From Phycomyces blakesleeanus NRRL 1555(-) (lineage: Eukaryota; Mucoromycota; Mucoromycetes; Mucorales; Phycomycetaceae): 64,000 nt of DNA. The notes below the pieces were generated by a model. It was not told the origin of the DNA, did not search any database, and was given only the letters and a program-made list of their open reading frames with translations. The translations under genes were made by a program, and so were the position numbers. The stretch spans positions 62,001-126,000 of the forward strand of contig NW_017265162.1 in assembly GCF_001638985.1 (NCBI RefSeq), in the 5' to 3' direction. Shown here one piece after another: positions 36,365-50,182 of the stretch (its first letter is position 1; every line of letters begins with the position of its first letter).

Positions 36365-39300
36365 CTAATGTCTATAGTCTAACCAAAGACTAACGCTATC
36401 TGGTCCTACAAGATCTCGAATTGTGGCAACCAGAAGCTCAAGCTCAACTGCGAACTGTTCAGAGCTCATCACGTAAGCGCTGTAATAAGTGAATTCTGGA
36501 TCATAGATTCTCTTTGGTTTCAATCCTGGTATCTCGCGTGCTTTATTGGTAAGATTTCGTCTGGCTTTTGTGGGACGAAGAATATAAGGTGGAATAGGAG
36601 TCTTGTTGATCAATGCGTTTTCAGCAAGGTGAATAGCGGTTAAGAAAGAAGTGATCTGTAAGGTGAGTAAATATTAGAATAAATCTATATATATGTGTGT
36701 GTGTATGTTTACCAAATCCTTGCGCTCTTTCCAGGTGTATTTTACAAGTTCAATTCGCCACTGAATATTGATCTTCTCTAAAGAACTTTCCATTTCGATC
36801 ATCAGATTGAGCATATTGTTGAGGACTTGTAGTATTTGAACATATTTTTCCTCTTGAAAGACTCCTCGTAGTGCTGGCTCGAATCTGCTTTGCTCCAATA
36901 AGATACGTTCACCCTTGATTTGTTTTCGGATCTTGGAAGCAACAGAACGGAAGATCTTACGATTGAGTAGCTGGATTTTCTGATCATGTTGTGTATTTTT
37001 CAAGAGGAGTGCAAGGAAAGAGGAGTACAGTGCGCCGATTTCCCCTAATGTACTGGCCACTCGAATACGTAGTTCGACACGTCCGGTTCTTGGATATGGA
37101 ACTATACTGACAAACATAGCACCGACAACACCGGCAATAACAGCGACAGTTCTCTGTTGATAGTAGAAGAAAATATAATTAATACACTTGTAAGTATTTT
37201 TTTCTAATGCATATGTTTATTTATAAAGGAGGGAAGATTGATGTCTTATATTACCTGATAAGATATTTCAAAAACTGAGCGACCATCCTCTACAGATATA
37301 TAAGTGTAGGCGTATCCAATAACTATTTTTTTAAATAAACAAGGAGTTATTAGACTAAGCATATATATATAGCAAGAAATATTGAGCTTACTTAGTGATA
37401 TAGTTATTAGAGCAAAAAGACCTGTAGCTCTCCAGAATTGGCCTTTTAAGTACAAGAACCACCAAGGAAGATTAAACACAAAAGTCAATATCAGTAATCC
37501 GGGAATGGACCCTCGGCTGGCTTCCCAAGCAATAATGGCTGTTACTGCTCCGATAAAGGTACCGATAGTTCTTGTCATGGTTCTAAGTATCAAACATCAG
37601 TAAATCGTAAATTATCAAATGTCAAATACTAAATCACTCATACACACCCAAAGAAACTGCTTCCTACGGACGGGCCCATCCAAATTACTGCTACCACAGC
37701 GGACCATTGACCTCTTGCACCGAGATACCAATCACATGAAGATTCTATAAAGGCAGGGATTGTCAAAAGAATGACGATAATTCCTGCCCTTAGTGCGTAC
37801 AATACATCGGTTGTGTAAAGATTGTTAATCGAAAACAGATAGATTCGGTAAAAGAACCATTGGACACGTGTTGTTGGTAATGCTACATCTGGATCATGGT
37901 ATGTCTCTGGCCGCTCCATTTGCATTTTCCATAATGACGCTTGAATGTTCTGCAGAGTTGTGGCATCTTCTTTATGATTATGTGAAAGAGATCCTCGTAT
38001 GTGAGAGAAAAGTTGTCTGGAAGTCGGCTCTTCGTAAATAGTCGAGGCTTCGACGTCGATTGTATTCAGCATTGCAGATTGTTGAGTAAGGGTGCGTTGG
38101 AGACCGAGATAACTACAGTCTGCGAGAGCTGCAGGAGCATCCATTTCGTAATCTTCGTCGCATGTCGGTTTTCCTTTGAGCCACTTCTGTAAAGATATGT
38201 GAGGAAACCAAATTTGCCGTTTGTTGCGCTTTGAGTCGATTTCATATACAAGTGATGAAATTGTAAACAGTTTTTCAGAATAACTTCGCAAATGAAACTG
38301 GAAAAGTAACATCAAGAATAAAATACGCCGAGGACACTGTCGATCATCAAAAAAGGATTTGAGCCCGCTCAAACGGTGGATATCGAACCGTCTTATGGCT
38401 TTTCTCAAAGCAATCGAAGGATCAACCGTTCTGTCATAGTTCATATCCACAGGATTTCCTCCCTTGTTGTACTTTTTCAAGTATCTGAAAAAGAACGGTT
38501 TGTCTTGGAAGCGAAGGTCAATGTTTTGGATACGCAAGAGTCTTTTTGTCGATTCTTTTGTGGCTATTGAGCATGCCCGTGTAAGCTCGAGGTATATGGG
38601 CTGTACACTCTCCAAAAGACTATCATACTCTTTTTTCCATATGAATTCGACCTCAGGTTGTTTCTTTCGAGAACGAAACAAAAGCCCACTCTCCAAATAC
38701 TTTACTTTTAGGGGTACTCTATTGTTGGGTGGACACACTGTATCCGATGCCTTTGGTATCCCGTCCATTGTGTTCTGCTCTTGCTCTCGTCCTTGTTCTT
38801 GATCTTGATCTTGATCTTGCTCTTGATCTTGCTCTTGATCTTGATCTTGATCTTGATCTTGATCTTGCTCTCGTTCCAGTGACTCTATGGTTTCTGTCGA
38901 TCTGTGTGAATGTACATCATCTTCAGAACTAGTATTTGATTCTGCAATTATGTTGCTCTCGTCAACTTCCTCATCTTCCGCATCAACTGCTATGGTTCCA
39001 AGATCATCGTTTGCTTCAGATATATCCGATTCATGTGAGTGGACGCTTTCTGTGTCTCTGTAAGGATTATAATTTTCTGACTCGTCTGTTTCGCTGTCAA
39101 TTGCACTCCTGATGAATTTCTTTTTTCGGGTCTCAAAATTGTCCTGGGCGGAAGAGTGAAACGAACTTCTTGAGGCTCGTGCAGAGCCTGGTGCCGATGT
39201 TCCTGGTTGTCGTTTTGACTCTGTCATCTTCATATTTTCTTCCATGGCTTTACTTAAGCCAATTCCCTGGAGTGGCACTCTTAGTTTCTTGACTATCTTT

Positions 39301-39795
39301 GTCATATTACTAATATCACTTGGGGCCATCCAATTGTAGGTTGCCTCACGTCGGGCCACTCTTTTTGTGCTTATGAGTCCCAGCAGCTGTGAGTCGATGA
39401 CTGTGTATAAGCTTGTGAGGGGTTCTGGGACCTCTTTGGCGTTTTTATTGGGTGATTTCGAAGAATCTGCTTTTAGGAAACTATTTGATTGGCGCTGAAC
39501 GACTCCGTCGAATGTTTCGAGAAGTATCACAAGTTTCTGTACATATTGGGTCATACTGTTCTCTGGCCAAAAGAGGATCGAAACTGCAAATGAAATAAAT
39601 AAGCCAATAAAGATAGAAAATAGCTCTTGTAACTATGTGCAAATAATAAATAAGTTTATCTCTCTCTCTCTTAGCAACCGGTAGTATTAGCAGTAACAGT
39701 AGTAATTGACTTACAGGTACAATCAAATCCCACGATTTATCTCTAACGGCTGAAGTCAGGCAAATTACGAGAACTGTAGCAGACAGCATACCTTT

Positions 39796-39826
<31 letters not shown>

Positions 39827-40717
39827 AGAATAATAATACAGAATTATCCGTAGAAATTAGAGCTTATTCAAAGTTTGGTGCTTTAACTATTTATGTATGT
39901 ATTTTGTTTCTTGTTTTTACCTCCTGCATTTGCCTGATCTACTTTTACTCGAAAGAGATTGAGTACCATGATGCCGATAATCATAAACATGGCCAGTATG
40001 GCACACACTTTTGGTTGTGCTCTCATAACATTTTCCGAATCTCTCACAAGAGAAGCACAATATGTTCCCAGCAATGACCAGCCAGTTGCCAATGTGCACA
40101 TAATTGAGCCATAGAATATATCCTATTCTTGACAGTTTGGTAACACCAGAATCGGATAAAAATGTTAGGCGAAATACGGAAAAATCGGGCAAATCGGTTA
40201 TCCAGACAAAGAGATCAAGAGATCAAGAAATTAAATTAAAATAAGGTAATTTGGGGCAAGGTAAGGCAGCACATCGTATGGTATGGTATTATATAGTACA
40301 ATATGGTAGCATATATTAGAGTAGAGAATTGAAAACAGTTAGATGAAATATACTCCAAGATTTTTTTAAAAATAAAATAAACTTCAATTGTTGTTGCTAT
40401 ATTTGTGTGTGTGTGTATATGCGATGCCTTACCTCACATATATTTCCGTAAGATTTGGACGGGTGAACAAACTCGACTGCATAAGATGCCAATACAAAAC
40501 CAAGGTCTGCGTATTTCTGGATAGGCTTTGCCATGAGCATACCGAGTGCAATGGTGACTGCGATATCGGCCTTGAGAACCTTTGTCACTACTGGCCATGT
40601 TAAGGTAGCCCAGATACCATACAAACGTTGTTTTATTGTTTGGATTGGTTGGGTGTGTTTTGCATTGGAAGCAAAGTTGAAGCTGCGGTGTCCTGATGCA
40701 GTGTCTTTGCTCTTCAT
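36365..40717 (-). CDS. BRE4/FUSC-family multi-pass membrane protein (ArAE-like transporter)
   Basis: Large membrane protein resembling fungal brefeldin-A-sensitivity (BRE4, DUF2421) proteins with two FUSC/aromatic-acid-exporter modules; the substrate is unknown. Eight exons (40717-40433, 40122-39921, 39791-39715, 39632-37648, 37582-37392, 37322-37255, 37153-36713, 36655-36365) encode 1179 aa. The N-terminal module has helices around VLKADIAVTIALGMLMAKP, VCAILAMFMIIGIMVLNLF and IFIGLFISFAVSILFWP. A long acidic cytosolic region (about 260-460) includes a run of Asp-Gln/Glu-Gln repeats. The second module begins near DVLYALRAGIIVILLTIPAF, continues through QWSAVVAVIWMGPSVGSSFFG and RTIGTFIGAVTAIIAWE, and is followed by a soluble helical C-terminus. 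The start is the first ATG of exon 1. Confidence 0.9.
38784..38868. repeat. Coding hexanucleotide repeat (Gln/Asp/Glu)
   Basis: Tandem CTTGAT/CTTGCT units on the plus strand encode an alternating Asp-Gln and Glu-Gln tract in the BRE4-family protein. Likely length-polymorphic. Confidence 0.8.
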
Positions 40718-42938
40718 GATAAAGATGTGTGTGTGAGAGAGAGGGGGGTATGCAAGACGATGTAAGGTTTCTTGTTGTTATTATGTTAGGTCGAATATTG
40801 TACACGGATACGTTGCTATTTCGAATAGACAATTTCCAGGGTTCGGATGCTTTATCTTTCTTCTTCGTTATTGCTTCTTTGATGAAAGTATCCAAGAAGC
40901 AGACTGCTGTAATGGTCTAGCAAACTCCTCCTTTCTAAAAGGTAAGCGACAATTTCTGTGTAAATAAAATAGAATACAGTAAGAAAGTAAAAGAAGAAGA
41001 AGAAAAAGTGACAAGAATAAACCAAAATGCACCCAAACATTAGAGAAAAAAAAAATGCACGGTTAATCGGAGTTGAATTTTTATTTTTATTTTTTTATTT
41101 TATTGGCTAAATACAGCTATATATTCCTTGCTTGGGGGGATGAATATAATGTCAACTCAACTCAGATCGATTTTGAGGTTGCATCTCCAAAAAAAAAAAA
41201 GGTCACAACAACGGGTGTAATCATTTTTAAACCAACTCGTCATCAACAAGTAAAAATTACATGTATTTCATGACAGTACAAGGTTTTTTCTTTTCAACAA
41301 AAGAAGCCGTCTTTGGTCAGGTACATAAAAATGACATATCAAGGCTTGTATTTTGAGATCTACTGGCATAAATCTAGAAACCAGTTGTAGAATGACAATA
41401 CAAATATCTACCCCACACATTAACCATTAATCTCAAGTATTCAAACACTAGAAGCACTATTTTAATTATTCGTATAAACAATTGAGTTTAATCAATTCAT
41501 ATCACACGGCCACATTTCTTTGTCAATGTTGCTAGATTCCGGCTATCTTTTAGACAAAAACAATATCCAAAAAAACCCCCTTTCTGAGAGTGCAATGGTT
41601 GTATTCTTTTATAAAACAAAATAGGGGGGGTTCAGATTGACCGGCTTCAATAGTAAGTCAGGCAGTAAAATTTAGAGATAATTGAATCTTTTTTTAAAAA
41701 AAAAAAAAAGAATCCAATACTTTGTCAAACTGATAACCAAGTTTAAGGATCGGATAAACAATACTCTACATAAAAGTTCCATTGAATGAGTATTATTATT
41801 ATTATTATTTGTGTACTTAAGAGAGCTTGGACTCGTATGCTTGGAATTATACGGTCTTTGGGCTTTATTACTGCTGTACCCATATTATAAAATATGGTGT
41901 ATGCAAAGTGTGTCCAGTGTTCAGGAACAAAGCTCTTTTTGGTTGGTTGGTTTTTTTTTAAAAATTATTTTTCTGAATTCTAGACAACTTCTTGGAAAAC
42001 TGACTTGGTATATTGTAGAGTAAAGTAGGGAATTCACTTAAAAACTCTGGGTTAGATAACCTATTTATGTCGACTTGAAGTTACCCATTCTTTCTTTTTA
42101 TATTTATTTGTATACCTCTTCTTTTTGCTTTGAATTCTCAAGACTAAAATAAACCAGATTAGCAATGATCATTACACCCAAGGTTAAAGTAGCCCTACTA
42201 GTTTTGGTATACTGATATTTTAGCCATTAAAACAATTGCCTTTTCTTTTGACAAGACCATGGTACGTTTCAGATTAGAATGTTTGGCCCATTATTATTAT
42301 TATTATTATTAGTTGGTATAATTTGGGTCCCTATCTCCTCTTATTCACAGTGTTCGTCATATTTACCAGCTCTGTTGATCTGGGATATTCTTATTGTGTA
42401 GTGTATTGTAACCGTGGATTACACAAGATAATCAAATGAGTAATTTCTTCATTTTTGTTGGTTTTTTGGCCGAAAGTTTATCTCTTGCTTATTTAAAGAT
42501 CAAATCTTGGGTATATTATATATCCTTCATTTTTTAAAAAAAAAAAACAGCTTGGCATTCTTCTATCTGTCATTATTACACTTATTAGGCACAGCTGTTT
42601 AAGCCATGGTTTTTGGGTTACCAAGATTCTGATTATCAATGTTGATATTGGAACCAAATCATTCTGTGTTTTTTCTTTTTTCTTTTCTTTTATGTTTGCC
42701 TGCTTGTCTGCGCATGTTAATTAGCAAATAATTGACCTTCTTTGTCTGTCCCACTGTGTGGACTGGTCAATAAAAAAAAGCCTCGGGTTCTTTCCTTCTC
42801 ACCTTTCGATTAGATGCGTGTTACATAAATCACAGATATCTTACTTTGTCACATATTGAATTATCATATCCAATCTACTGTATTACTAATTTCAAGTCTT
42901 TTCTACATAAATATACAAATCAAAAAATCAAAATTATC
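40718..42938. other. 2.2-kb intergenic region
   Basis: AT-rich sequence upstream of the BRE4-family gene, with several A and T runs and ATT triplet repeats at 41790 and 42291. I see no supported gene, RNA or transposon. Confidence 0.55.
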
Positions 42939-43046
42939 ATGGGTGTCTCTAACGAATTGGGCACCAAATCTGCAGCTTTGTTTCTATCCGGGGGATATTT
43001 CGGATGGTTTAGTACAACTTTTTTGAATATAAATATACCAAACTAG
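42939..43046 (+). CDS. Possible 35-aa protein
   Basis: The ATG at 42939 follows an A-rich leader ending AATTATC and opens a 35-codon frame: MGVSNELGTKSAALFLSGG, then a hydrophobic YFGWFSTTF stretch, then TAG. The amino-acid composition looks protein-like rather than AT-biased, unlike surrounding frames. The frame ends in AACTAG directly before GTAAAT, a splice-donor-like sequence, so the true gene may continue through an intron. No family recognised. Confidence 0.4.
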   Translation: MGVSNELGTKSAALFLSGGYFGWFSTTFLNINIPN

Positions 43047-43500
43047 GTAAATGCACACACTATAGTAATGATAAAATTCGCCTTTATGTTGTACAACATG
43101 AATATTTTGTATTTCGAATCGAAAATATCGAACGAAAATCAAGTTCCCCTGGCCCTTCTTACTTTGTCTAATTTGCTCTAAATAAAATCATGTATATATC
43201 AATATGCTTTAGGTACATTACTGATATGTATATAAAGAGTATATACTATAATAAAAGCAAATGGTACTTTATTCTTTTCGAATATATATAAAAAAGAAAA
43301 ACATAACGATGCGGGCAATATATGTATATGTGAGTGAGTGAGTGAGTAGGTGGGTAAGTGTGTAATGTGTGTAGTATGTGTAGTATGTGTAGTGTGTAAT
43401 GTGTGTGTAGTGTGTAATGTGTGTGTAGTGTGTGCTTGTATGTGTAGTGCGTATGTAATACATTATCTCATGTCAAAGATACACGGAAAATAGCCAGCCT
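43047..43500. other. Intergenic with a TG-rich microsatellite
   Basis: Contains an imperfect GTGA/GTGTAGT repeat (about 43329-43455) immediately 3' of the VRG4 stop codon. No gene seen. Confidence 0.65.
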
Positions 43501-45137
43501 TTATTTAGGCGCCTTTGCTGCATCCATTGCACTCTGACTTGATGCCGACATTGGAAAACTCTGGGGCTGATGGCCTTTTGGCTTATTGTTTCCAGCGGTC
43601 TTTCCATACGAATATACCAGACCAGCCACAAAACCTAAAAAGTAATTTATGTCAGTTACAGCCGATTTCTTCAAACCATCATCATCCAACTTATTATCTC
43701 TTTCAAGTTTATCGTCCATTTTTACTACTATTTCTACCTCTGTTTCTGTGTTTGTCTCAAAGTCATTTATCACATAAATTCTTACTTACCAATAATGATC
43801 GCTGTCACGTTTCCAAAGGTAGCTGGGTCACCAAAGAACAAAATACCCGAGGCAGCCAGAGGAAGTTTATTCAGGGCACCAACCATGGAATATGTGGTAG
43901 ATGATGTAGTACGTACACACCATGCAGAGGCATAGGACATTACAAAGGCTGAGACGCCCGAGAAAATCATAGCGTACACCATCTGCTCGCGAACATCAGC
44001 TGGGCTAAGCACAAGATAAAGATAAAGATTAGGCACGATTTGTAAAATATATATATATTATATATTAGTTACTTACAAATTTCTAGCCAAATTCTCGGAA
44101 CTCCAATCTTCAAAGATCAAACTGGGGACAATAAGGAGAGGAATAGAAAGCAGGTTGTTGTAGTATACGGTATCAAAATCCTTGAAATTTGTGAGCTTGA
44201 TCCTCTTGCGCATGTACAAGACAAAGGCTGCAGAAGATAAACAGTTTGTAGCCATCCAGAAATATCCAATTAATGTTGTATCCAGATCGATAATGCTCGA
44301 GAGAGTGTCTGAAATGTCGGCCCAGCCGGCAATCACTGAAGATAGGATCTGTGATTATATAACGTACATATATTTTATTGTGTTAATAAATAGATAGATA
44401 GATAGACAAATAAATAAATAAATAAATATGCGTATATCACACGCGCACAAACACAAAAGCACGTACGCTATACGCACTATACGCATTATACACCTACATC
44501 CGGTTCTTGCTTGTTTTCTTAAAGAGAATAAATAAACTTACCATAAGACCAAAAGAACTCATAATAATAGGGGTAACGGCGCCACCGAACCAAATAACCT
44601 CGCCATAAGCAATCAGAATAATCGTGAGATTCTTGAATATAGTATAGATTGGAATCCTGAGAAACTGTAATGCTTTGGATCCAGTGTAGATCATTGCTAC
44701 AAGAGAAGCAGCAATCGGCATCCATTTACGGGCCTCATCTTTATCAAATCCGCGAAACTTGATCAGATTGAAGAATTTGAAACTCTGAAGCAGAGTTACA
44801 GTAACAATGTTCTATAATTATTACTGTTAGTTAAAAAAAAATTGTTTGTTTCTTTTTTTTTGGTATTAGAGTAATATAATAATATCGTTCTTACCTGGAC
44901 AGATAATAACAGAAAGTTCATATTGAACTCAAAGCCACTAAGAACATATTTGTTCGTTACGGTCATCAGGATGCTTGCGAAACAATAACTGGCAATAGGC
45001 AGGGCAGCGCGTGCACCAGGTGAGAGGGTGAATATAGATGGTGCAACAAGAGAAGACGTCTGGGGTGGCGATGATGATGCTGATGGGCCATCTTCTTCAT
45101 TGATAATAATTTTGTAGTCTGGCTTTGTTCCCGACAT
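43501..45137 (-). CDS. VRG4: GDP-mannose transporter
   Basis: Golgi nucleotide-sugar transporter importing GDP-mannose in exchange for GMP, needed for protein and lipid mannosylation. Five exons (45137-44895, 44811-44542, 44348-44077, 44004-43790, 43634-43501) give 377 aa. About ten hydrophobic segments are apparent. The two substrate motifs are present: an FYNN-type motif as YYNN (about 233-236) and GALNK (about 304-308). The N-terminus is a ~45-residue hydrophilic cytosolic tail; the C-terminus is Ser/Lys-rich. Introns are short and in consistent phase. Confidence 0.95.
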
Positions 45138-47275
45138 TGTGGGTGTGTATATATATATATATATATATAGTAGTTATAGACTATGAAAAGATAGAAAGGG
45201 AATGTAGATGCTTCTTCTATTGAAGCTACTTTTTGTTTGTTTGTTTGATAGATAGATAGAGGGTTTATTTCTTTGTTTCTTTTTGGTGGCGTAAAAGAGT
45301 GGTAGACCAAAAGAGAAATAGAGGTAAAGAAAACCAAGAAAATAAGAATGGATGAGGAGAATAAAACAAGGGCGTAGATCTAGTTAACAAGAACCCTCTG
45401 TGACGACATTAAATTCGGCAAAAATATATAGATTACACACACATGTAGCCAATCTGGAGTGCTTGGATTTAATCGTCGATCCTTTAATCTGTTTAATACT
45501 TGTTCCACTTCCCCCCCTTCACAGATACACACACATTTACACACATCTCTTGAATGTAATACAGATAGGCTTATTCTGCGTTTTAAATGATCTATGGCCT
45601 TTTTCTATTTTAAATAAATTATAGATAAAATAAATTATAGATAAATGGAGCTGTTGCGATAACCTATTTCTAAATACAGAATTAACATAAGGTATATTAC
45701 ATGCACCCGAATTGATTTGTTCCTTAGAGAGCAGCCAATGAATAAACATAGGATACCTTATGGTTAGATAGATAGACAGATAAACTTGCTTGTGCAAAAA
45801 GCAATCAGACCCTAAGATAATTTATGGTGAATCAGTTACACGATAGAGAATACAACGGGTATAATAATCTCAGCACCACATGCATATGCTCAGCTTGGCT
45901 GTGTTCTTGTAATACAGTCACACCTTGATTTATATATATACTTGACATTTTTAAGGTTGATGATATCCCTCCCTCCCACCTCCAGCTCTGCCTCTAACTT
46001 GAATAACACACACAGGCATATGTATATATAGTAGACTCTATGGAGTGTTCTTTTTAGTCACAAATTCTGTCACCAGTAGACTACTTTTAAAAGATATGGT
46101 TCTATCATCTCATAGACATGCCAAGAAAAGAAAAGAAAAAAAGAAGAAGAAGAAGAAGAAAAGGTTGGGTATTAATTAATAAATAAATAACCAAAAAAAA
46201 ATAAGAAAAATCGGTTTGTTCAATACCAAGGCTATAATGATTGTGTCACTGTGTAACCAAAAGTCAATATATTCAATTTCATTTTGAAGATCTTTTTTTT
46301 TTTACTTTTTTGATTGTACTTAAACATGAGTACTCATTTTCTTATTATATATTTGGCGGGAACAGAACAATTGCTGAATACAGAGAATGTGTATTTCTAT
46401 CAAAAGCAGTTGAAGCGAACAAATGCAAAAAGCAAAAGAAAGAAACAAATATCTTGGTAATGACTAAGATTTTTAAAATATATATACTAAAAAAAATATA
46501 CTCATATTAAATAATCAGTAGACACTACTATTTACCCGGGTATATCGGCCCATGTTCAACACCGCAAGAAACTAAGCACGCCAAGAAACACGCTAGTTCT
46601 TGGCAAGGGTTCTGCTAATACACACACACGCACACACATATATATATATACACCTTTTGCATATTATTATTATTATTCACTGTTAATACTAGAATTCTAA
46701 GAATATAAAATGAACAAAAAAATACTTATCCCAAGTAAATCTGATAAGCTTTAGCTGTAGTGTTTAAACTATCAAGCATGGTATATATATATATATACAT
46801 ATACATATATAAATGTGAATGATTTTAAATGAACTTTTGGTGTAAGCACAAGATAGCTCATATATATAGAGCCATATTTCAATTAAAATTTCTCGAAAAA
46901 AAAGACTTATCCCAATTTTACTAAAATATTTAGTATATCTTATTTTCATTTACATTTTCTTTTTTTGAAACATTAACATCAAAAAATGGTCTGTTTAAAT
47001 TCAAATTTTAAGACATTAAACTCTTAATTCATTACTTGTCTATCAATATCAATAACAAAAACAAAAATCGAGCTGTTCATTCATGGCTATGTAGTTTATG
47101 GATCAAATTGTTGACTTATCAAAGTCACGTGAACTGTCCAAAAAAAATGCCTTTACTGGCGTTCATTAGTTTTACACTATTACATACACGCACAAACGCC
47201 AAAAGAGAGCGAGAAAATTAAAAAAAAAAGTGTTTTTTGTTGGCTGTTCTAAAGACTCCTATTTTATTTTTTAAC
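45138..47275. other. 2.1-kb intergenic region
   Basis: AT-rich upstream region shared by divergent VRG4 and the NCA2-like gene, with TA repeats (45150-45170, 46781-46812) and an AGA-repeat (46130-46160). A stretch near 46535-46615 weakly resembles a 5S rRNA. No protein gene is supported. Confidence 0.55.
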
Positions 47276-47844
47276 ATGACAACATATGTGGACGAGAAAG
47301 TCAAACAGTTAAACTCTTCTCTCTTGACAGCTTTTCAAAATCTCGATGCTCCACAACTATTGACAAATGAACCCGGTAAACAGTCTGACATGCATACTGC
47401 ACGCGATCAAGGCGACAAACTACGTTTTTTATCGAATGCAATTCCGTCGCTGGACCTAAACTCTTCAACTACCCTGACAAACCTTACCCAGCTCGAGGAT
47501 GTACTTGACAGCTATATTACCATAACCAATACCACCAGTACCACTGCCACTGCCACTGCCAATAACACCGACCCTTCAATTGAGTGGTTATTTGTAGCCA
47601 AATGCACAGTTGCTGCATATGCCTTTGTTTTCTCAAAAGTATTGAACTCTACTCTTCCACTCTCGGAATCTATTCATTATTGGAATGACATACATGGAAA
47701 TAGCATTCAAGAAATATACTATGCGCTCCAAAGTATGTATCTCAAAGTATTTTTTTGCTGTTGTTGCTTTTCATAAATACACATACAACAGCATAAAAGA
47801 AGCATAGGGAGATAAATTAGAAAGAAAAGGGTCTGATATGTATT

Positions 47845-47877
<33 letters not shown>

Positions 47878-50182
47878 ATGTATTTATGTTAGCTGCCCCT
47901 GCTCGTATTGGACAATTGGCTGTCAATACACTGCAGCAAGCGCGAACAAGTCAAGTTGGGATCAAGTCGGTGCTTTCATCCCAAAAACACATAATATCTA
48001 GTCTTTTTCCAGTTCACGCCAAAGCATGGACAAAGGAGAAGATGCATCGATCTCCTATACAATTTCTTAGCGAAATGTCGCGACGCCCTTTGATTTTGCA
48101 ATTGATTCGTGATGAAATTGGACAAAAGAAGAAGAATCTTGAATACTTCCGCTCTCAACAGGCTGCCCGGTTAGGTCTGCTGATAAAGATGACACCACAA
48201 TTCACTTCTGACGAAGCTAATGAAACCAACGATTCCACAACATTTGAGAGTACAATAAGCTATCAGACATCGCGTTGCGTTGAGCTTATTGGATGTGTTT
48301 TGGAACCATTTATGAATGAAATTGATCCTCTTGGATTTGGTGCATCGGGAGACAAGAATCTAAAGAGATCGATGGGTAAAAAATAATAACAGCAATAGTA
48401 TATAGATATAATAGATTTATATATACATTTATTGTGTTTTGGTCTGCTAAGAAAAAAGTTTGGACTTGTGCATTACAGGTGCTCTCCAGACATTATCTCC
48501 TGAAAGCAACGAACCTGCTTATTATGCTAAGCGACTTTCTGTATTCCTAAAGAGCTGGGAGAAATGCGAACAGAATTTGGATTCTGTTTATCAGATCTAT
48601 GGTCCCCTCTCAGTCGCCACCCGTTACTGGATTCCTACCCTCACACTTTTCTTGACTGGTGACATTGCCATCAAGTATGTGTTCAAGAGAAAGGATGATA
48701 TTAAGCAATGGATCAAGGAGCTTGCTATAACTGGACATGACTTTGTCGTTCATTGGATTTGGGAGCCTATTCTCAAGGTTTGGGACACCATTCGACTTAA
48801 GGATCAGAGTCTCACTTTGCTCAGTAAAGAGGGGCTTCGGAGTGACCTTGAGGTAAGCATAAAAAAAAGGACCTAATTATATGTATGTCTAAAAGCAAAA
48901 ATAATACTAATGTTTTTGATATTGAATTTAGTCGCTTGAGAGAATGGTTATCAACTTTGCCAAAGACAATTGCCACATGTCAGAGGTGGATATCTCCCGT
49001 ATCCCTTTGCAAATTAAGGAAGGAGATATGTCTTTAGTATTGAAAGCATATGAGCAAGAGATGAAGGTAAACCAAAAATAAAACAGGATAGAATAGAATA
49101 GGATAGAATAATACTAATAAACCCACGCTGATTACGCTTCAGAAGCGATCACTGACCCAATTATATCTGCTTATTCCTTCTTCCTTATTCTCTTCTCTTC
49201 GCTAATATCCCCCCCTCTTTTGAATATCATCGTTCTTTTTTTTTTTGTCTTACACGTAGAACCCAATTAAAAATGCAGTTGCTGGTAGGTTTCCTATTGA
49301 CACCACAGAGTGGTTTTTATTTTATTTTTTGTTATTTTTATTCTTATTCTTATTTTATTCTTATTATCAATATACTTCTTCTACTTCTTTCTCTTCTTCT
49401 ATTATCACTAATCATTTATGTCACGGTAAAAAAAAATAGGAAACCTTATCCAAACTTTGCTGATCCAAGTCCAAAAGACAAAGGTTGATGTCGATCTTGC
49501 AATGTCTGCCCTAGACAAGCTTTTAAAGTCAAATGAGTTGAATTTTGCCTTTCTAGGTAGGATATGATATGATTAGATTGAATTCAATTCAATTAAGTTG
49601 ATACACAATCAACCAATTAAGAATCTTATAGATAGAGGAATTAATTTAACATGAATACTAACATTATTGATTATCATTCTTCAGCTGTCGCTCCTTCTAT
49701 GCTCTTGACATGGGCCTCTTTCTCTTGGATTAACAATTTCTACAAGAGTCGTACTGGCCAGAAAGTGAGAAAGATTGGACAGCCACTGAGGGATACATTA
49801 AGGTACATCGATCTACACGATTTATACTATATATGTATATGTAAATAAAAGGGATATCACTAATACTAAAGTTCTTGTACTAAAAAAAAACAAACTTTAT
49901 AGACGTGTGGAACGTTTGTTAAACCTCGGCTCTCTTGCCGGAGAAAGAAAAGAAGATGGCTCCCAGTCAGATAGTAACGACGGTCTATTGAGTTGTGAAA
50001 GTCAAGGAACCTTACTGTGTGAAGTCCATTTGCTGCGTTCATATGCTCATGGTCTTCCCAATCGAAACTCCATGCGTGAGCTGTTTATGCAGGATCTTCG
50101 TGATTTAGAGGATCCGAATCTGACAAGATCCCAAAAAATACAGACAATTGCACGCATGTATCGCCACTGGAGATTCTTATAA
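47276..50182 (+). CDS. NCA2: NCA2-like mitochondrial membrane protein
   Basis: Homologue of Nca2, a mitochondrial membrane protein needed in yeast for normal expression of the mitochondrial ATP6/ATP8 transcript. Eight exons (47276-47732, 47893-48375, 48479-48852, 48932-49066, 49260-49284, 49440-49556, 49685-49802, 49903-50182) give 662 aa. Diagnostic parts are [54 protein letters not shown] and the C-terminal helical half ending RMYRHWRFL. Hydrophobic segments occur around [18 protein letters not shown] and [15 protein letters not shown] 25-nt microexon (49260-49284) is required to keep frame. The start chosen is the first in-frame ATG (47276). Confidence 0.92.

Noticed and set aside
39569..39714. 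Apparent frameshift between exons 3 and 4 of the BRE4-family gene
   Set aside because: Resolved by using the upstream acceptor at 39633, which adds a hydrophobic segment and restores phase; no lesion is needed.
43329..43455. TG-rich repeated block that might be taken for a regular array
   Set aside because: Degenerate microsatellite units without spacers; no CRISPR-like organisation, which is also not expected in a nuclear fungal genome.
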